Program-made: the position numbers and the translations under genes
The notes under the pieces: generated by a model
The model's input: only the letters and a program-made list of their open reading frames with translations
Told to the model about the DNA's origin: nothing
Database searches by the model: none
Origin: DAOMNO01 sp035443885
GTDB taxonomy: Bacteria; Planctomycetota; Phycisphaerae; Phycisphaerales; SM1A02
Reading direction: 5' to 3'
Assembly (NCBI GenBank): GCA_035443885.1
Contig: DAOMNO010000026.1
Location: forward strand, 1-14,112
Length of the DNA stretch: 14,112 nucleotides
Part shown: in pieces, positions 12,035-14,112 of the stretch
How the letters are laid out: each line of letters begins with the position of its first letter
How positions within the stretch are numbered: the stretch's first letter is position 1

Positions 12035-12049
12035 AACTCCTTTGGAGTT
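12035..12049 (-). promoter_or_regulatory. Hairpin that contains a Shine-Dalgarno sequence
   Basis: On the minus strand AACTCC-AAA-GGAGTT forms a perfect 6-bp stem with a 3-nt loop. The GGAG of the right arm is the ribosome-binding site for ATG 12029, so folding would hide it, as in a simple translational switch. Confidence 0.45.
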
Positions 12050-12211
12050 GCCCGGCGATCCATGAGCGAAACCGGGAAGTCATCGCAACAAGCGCGTTCA
12101 ACCCGTCAGACTGCGAACACGAAGCAGCCCTCGAAGCAAGCAAACCGCGCGGACCGTCGGCGGCCTTGCTGTCGCGTTCAATCTGACTGGAGAACACACT
12201 CATCATTCAAA

Positions 12212-12252
12212 CCCCCCGGCCCCGTCGGTCCCCAATGAACTCATCCGGGGGG
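12212..12252. repeat. GC-rich inverted repeat downstream of fumarylacetoacetase
   Basis: CCCCCCGG (12212-12219) and CCGGGGGG (12245-12252) are perfect inverted copies with 25 nt between. On the minus strand only TTTG follows, so it is a weak candidate for a terminator of the fumarylacetoacetase transcript, whose stop is 155 nt away. Confidence 0.35.
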
Positions 12253-12406
12253 AAGCCGGAAGTGGAGGATTGGCGACGATCCCGAACCCCCGCCCCGTGC
12301 GGAAGCCCGGCGTCGCGTCTGTAGCCTACCTCACAAACCCGCTGACGCAAGAGAAAATTGCCGGAATTCGTGCCGTGGGGGACAAGCCCGCGTACAAAAC
12401 AGGCGT

Positions 12407-13744
12407 TCAGGTGAGTGTGGGCAGCACGATGCCTCTGCACTCGCCAAAGCCGATGCGTCGTGCGCCGTCTCGCTCGCAGAAGGCCCGCATGATGACTTCA
12501 TCGCCATCCTGCAGGAAGCGGCGTTGCGTGCCGTCACTCAGCGTGATGGGGTTCTGGCCCCGCCAGGTGCGTTCGAGCAGGCAGCCTCGCGAATCTGCCG
12601 TCGGGCCGGAGATGGTGCCGCTGGCCAGCAGGTCGCCCGGCTGGAGATTGCAGCCTGTGGATGTGTGATGCACCAGCATCTGGCCGACCGTCCAGTACAT
12701 GTCCGCGAACGAGCCGCGGCTGATGAGCGTGGGCGCGATTCCCCGCTCGCGCATCTGCTGCGAAGCAATGAACACTTCAACGGTAATCTCAAGACTGAGA
12801 TGCCGGGAAGCGGCGTCACCAGGGGTGAGATACGCCAATGTCGGCGGGTCGTCCTTCGCGCGCGGCGGGCCTGACGCTCGAAACGGCGCGAGTGCATCGA
12901 GCGTAACCACCCACGGGCTGATTGTCGTTGCAAAGTTCTTGGCGTTGAACGGGCCGAGCGGCTGATACTCCCACTTCTGCACATCGCGCGCGGACCAGTC
13001 GTTTACGATCACCATGCCGAAGATCTGTTCCGCAGCGTGCGCCATTGTGATGCGCTCGCCGAGATCGTTACCCGGCCCGATGAAGAAGCCGAGTTCCATT
13101 TCATAGTCGAGCAGTTTGCATGGGCCGAAGACGGGCAACTCCGCATCGTCTGCTTTGGTCTGACCCATCGGTCGCACGATGGGTGTGCCATCGATGATGA
13201 TTGAGCTGGCGCGCCCGTGATAGCCGACGGGCAGATGCTTCCAGTTCGGCATGAGCGGATTATCCGGCCTGAACATGGAGCCGACGTTGGTGGCGTGATG
13301 CAGCGAGCAGTAGAAGTCGGTGTAATCGCCGACGATGACAGGCACATGCATCGTCGCACGCGACATGGGGATGATGAGCGGTTCGCGATGTGCCGGGTTC
13401 TCGCGAAGGATGGGATTGTCGTGCTTCAGCAGGTTGCTGATCGCGCGGCGCAGCAAGGACCACGCGCTCCAACCGCGCGCCATGAACTCGTTGAGTGCAC
13501 CGATGTAGAAGCAGTCCGCCAGGTCCTCGTCGATGTCGAGCACGCCCGCCGCGACCGCGCGGGTAACGTCGAAGATCGAATCGCCGATCGCGACGCCGAT
13601 GTGAGGCGGTGATTCGTCATCCTGATCGTTCAGCGAAAAAACGCCGTAGGGGAGATTCTGAATCGGAAAGTCGGACCCCGGCGTGTTGGCGGATTCAATC
13701 CAACTCCGCAGCGCGGGGTCATGTGTGGAATCGGTGAAAGACAT
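12407..13744 (-). CDS. fahA: Fumarylacetoacetase (EC 3.7.1.2)
   Basis: This 445-residue protein is the last enzyme of aerobic tyrosine catabolism, cleaving fumarylacetoacetate to fumarate and acetoacetate in the cytoplasm. The catalytic set aligns with mouse FAH at the same spacing. Asp143 in DYTDF is the metal ligand and His150 in SLHHATNVG is the general base. Glu215 and Glu217 in DYEMELG and Asp249 in VNDWSARD are metal ligands. Lys269 in FNAKNFATT and Thr377 in ASGTISGP complete the set. An N-terminal SH3-like domain precedes the C-terminal hydrolase fold, and the length is usual for the family. ATG 13744 is the first start of the frame; no clear Shine-Dalgarno is seen. No other tyrosine-pathway gene is visible here. 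The gene lies 71 nt after the unrecognised upstream gene on the same strand. Confidence 0.96.
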   Translation of the reverse strand: MSFTDSTHDPALRSWIESANTPGSDFPIQNLPYGVFSLNDQDDESPPHIGVAIGDSIFDVTRAVAAGVLDIDEDLADCFYIGALNEFMARGWSAWSLLRRAISNLLKHDNPILRENPAHREPLIIPMSRATMHVPVIVGDYTDFYCSLHHATNVGSMFRPDNPLMPNWKHLPVGYHGRASSIIIDGTPIVRPMGQTKADDAELPVFGPCKLLDYEMELGFFIGPGNDLGERITMAHAAEQIFGMVIVNDWSARDVQKWEYQPLGPFNAKNFATTISPWVVTLDALAPFRASGPPRAKDDPPTLAYLTPGDAASRHLSLEITVEVFIASQQMRERGIAPTLISRGSFADMYWTVGQMLVHHTSTGCNLQPGDLLASGTISGPTADSRGCLLERTWRGQNPITLSDGTQRRFLQDGDEVIMRAFCERDGARRIGFGECRGIVLPTLT

Positions 13745-13781
13745 ACGTTCAGCGTATCGCGCAGCAGCGAATCATCAAATT

Positions 13782-13827
13782 GGGCTGTTTCACGTGATCC
13801 GCCGTGGCGAGTGAATCACAACAGCCC
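13782..13827 (-). terminator. Hairpin overlapping the stop of the upstream gene
   Basis: GGGCTGTT (13782-13789) and AACAGCCC (13820-13827) form an 8-bp stem, with an inner TTCAC/GTGAA stem (13789-13793 with 13811-13815) and a short bulge. On the minus strand its left arm is the last codons plus stop of the upstream gene, and AATTTG follows. It could weakly end that transcript or cap its 3' end before fumarylacetoacetase. Confidence 0.45.
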
Positions 13828-14112
13828 GAGCGTGCGAAGGCCATCGCGAGGTTCATCGAAGCTGCACGAACCGAATGACACCGCAAAGACTTCGCGCACG
13901 TCTTCGATTTCGTCCAGCCCCAGCGCAAACGTGCGCCACGCGAGTGAGTCATCGCCGAACGTGAACGCGCCGATGGATTCTTCTTCCAGAATCGCGCGGA
14001 TCATGGCTTCGTCCAGCTCGTGCTTTTCCGCGAGGCACGCAGCCGCGAAGACATTGAGGAAGCCGTACTCCTTGACGCCCACAGCGGGGTTGATGCTGCG
14101 GAGCGGATGGTG
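13816..14112 (-). CDS. Unrecognised protein, C-terminal part (5' end outside window)
   Basis: The frame is open from the window edge to a TGA at 13816-13818, giving 98 residues. A GTG at 14082 could be an internal start, but the residues before it (HHPLRSINPAVG) look like real protein, so the gene most likely continues beyond the window. The segment is acidic, with helical stretches (LNVFAAACLAEKHELDEAMIRAIL, in two parts) and a compact end (FAVSFGSCSFDEPRDGLRTLGLL). No catalytic motif is recognised. It is 71 nt upstream of fumarylacetoacetase on the same strand and may be co-transcribed with it. I cannot name the family. Confidence 0.75.
   Translation of the reverse strand, partial: HHPLRSINPAVGVKEYGFLNVFAAACLAEKHELDEAMIRAILEEESIGAFTFGDDSLAWRTFALGLDEIEDVREVFAVSFGSCSFDEPRDGLRTLGLL

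Larger units (their letters stand above)
11784..12406. other. Gene-poor stretch with repeat-interrupted small ORF and hairpins
   Basis: No intact gene is supported here. The stretch contains a terminator-like hairpin (11798-11831), a (TG) dinucleotide tract (11994-12006), a Shine-Dalgarno hairpin (12035-12049) before a possible small ORF, and a GC-rich inverted repeat (12212-12252). Other open frames across it on both strands lack ribosome-binding sites and protein-like composition. Confidence 0.6.

Noticed and set aside
12207..12440. 77-residue minus-strand frame overlapping the end of fumarylacetoacetase
   Set aside because: It has no ribosome-binding site, is Arg-rich, and overlaps the end of a well-supported gene.
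12270..12668. 132-residue plus-strand frame
   Set aside because: Most of it is antisense to fumarylacetoacetase, and the rest has no recognised domain.

Overview
The window looks like chromosomal DNA of a planctomycete, most likely of the class Phycisphaerae. The base composition is GC-rich. It carries PEP-CTERM proteins ending in a Pro-Ala-Pro-Gly / RRRR tail, secreted proteins that end in paired dockerin-like calcium loops closing on Asn-Trp-Gly, a T5SS/PEP-CTERM repeat protein, and a membrane protein with a CxxCGYDLRG...CPxCG zinc ribbon. That combination is typical of Phycisphaerae. The taxonomic call is inference from protein style; no marker gene is present.

Layout. Positions 1-132 hold a small unrecognised ORF, followed by a strong hairpin and a class II tRNA (178-260) with a leucine-type body but a UGG (proline-codon) anticodon. 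On the minus strand, 262-947 holds two overlapping genes: a small DUF5678-like protein and a single-domain retropepsin-like aspartic protease. An IS1595-type transposase (1118-2110, minus) follows, with a near-consensus promoter so close that its mRNA should be leaderless. Next is a stand-alone XRE/peptidase S24 (CI/LexA-type) repressor (2256-3083) with a good terminator.

Positions 3185-10135 are a plus-strand block of exported proteins: a CxxCH-bearing dockerin protein, a 996-residue beta-rich dockerin protein, a PEP-CTERM choice-of-anchor E-like protein, and a 633-residue T5SS/PEP-CTERM-repeat protein with a dockerin-like end. Two of the dockerin-coding segments are almost identical DNA (135 bp, 3 mismatches). 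Strong intrinsic terminators separate several units.

Positions 10214-14112 are read from the minus strand: a six-helix membrane protein with a zinc ribbon, a second and more AT-rich PEP-CTERM protein, and a gene-poor stretch (11784-12406). That stretch holds a possible small phase-variable ORF with a (TG/AC) repeat. Fumarylacetoacetase (tyrosine catabolism) and the 3' part of an unrecognised gene complete the window.

The genes do not form one pathway. The best leads are the Leu-body/Pro-anticodon tRNA, the retropepsin/DUF5678-like pair, the dinucleotide-repeat ORF behind a Shine-Dalgarno hairpin, and the dockerin-tail family. No CRISPR array, rRNA or integrase was seen.
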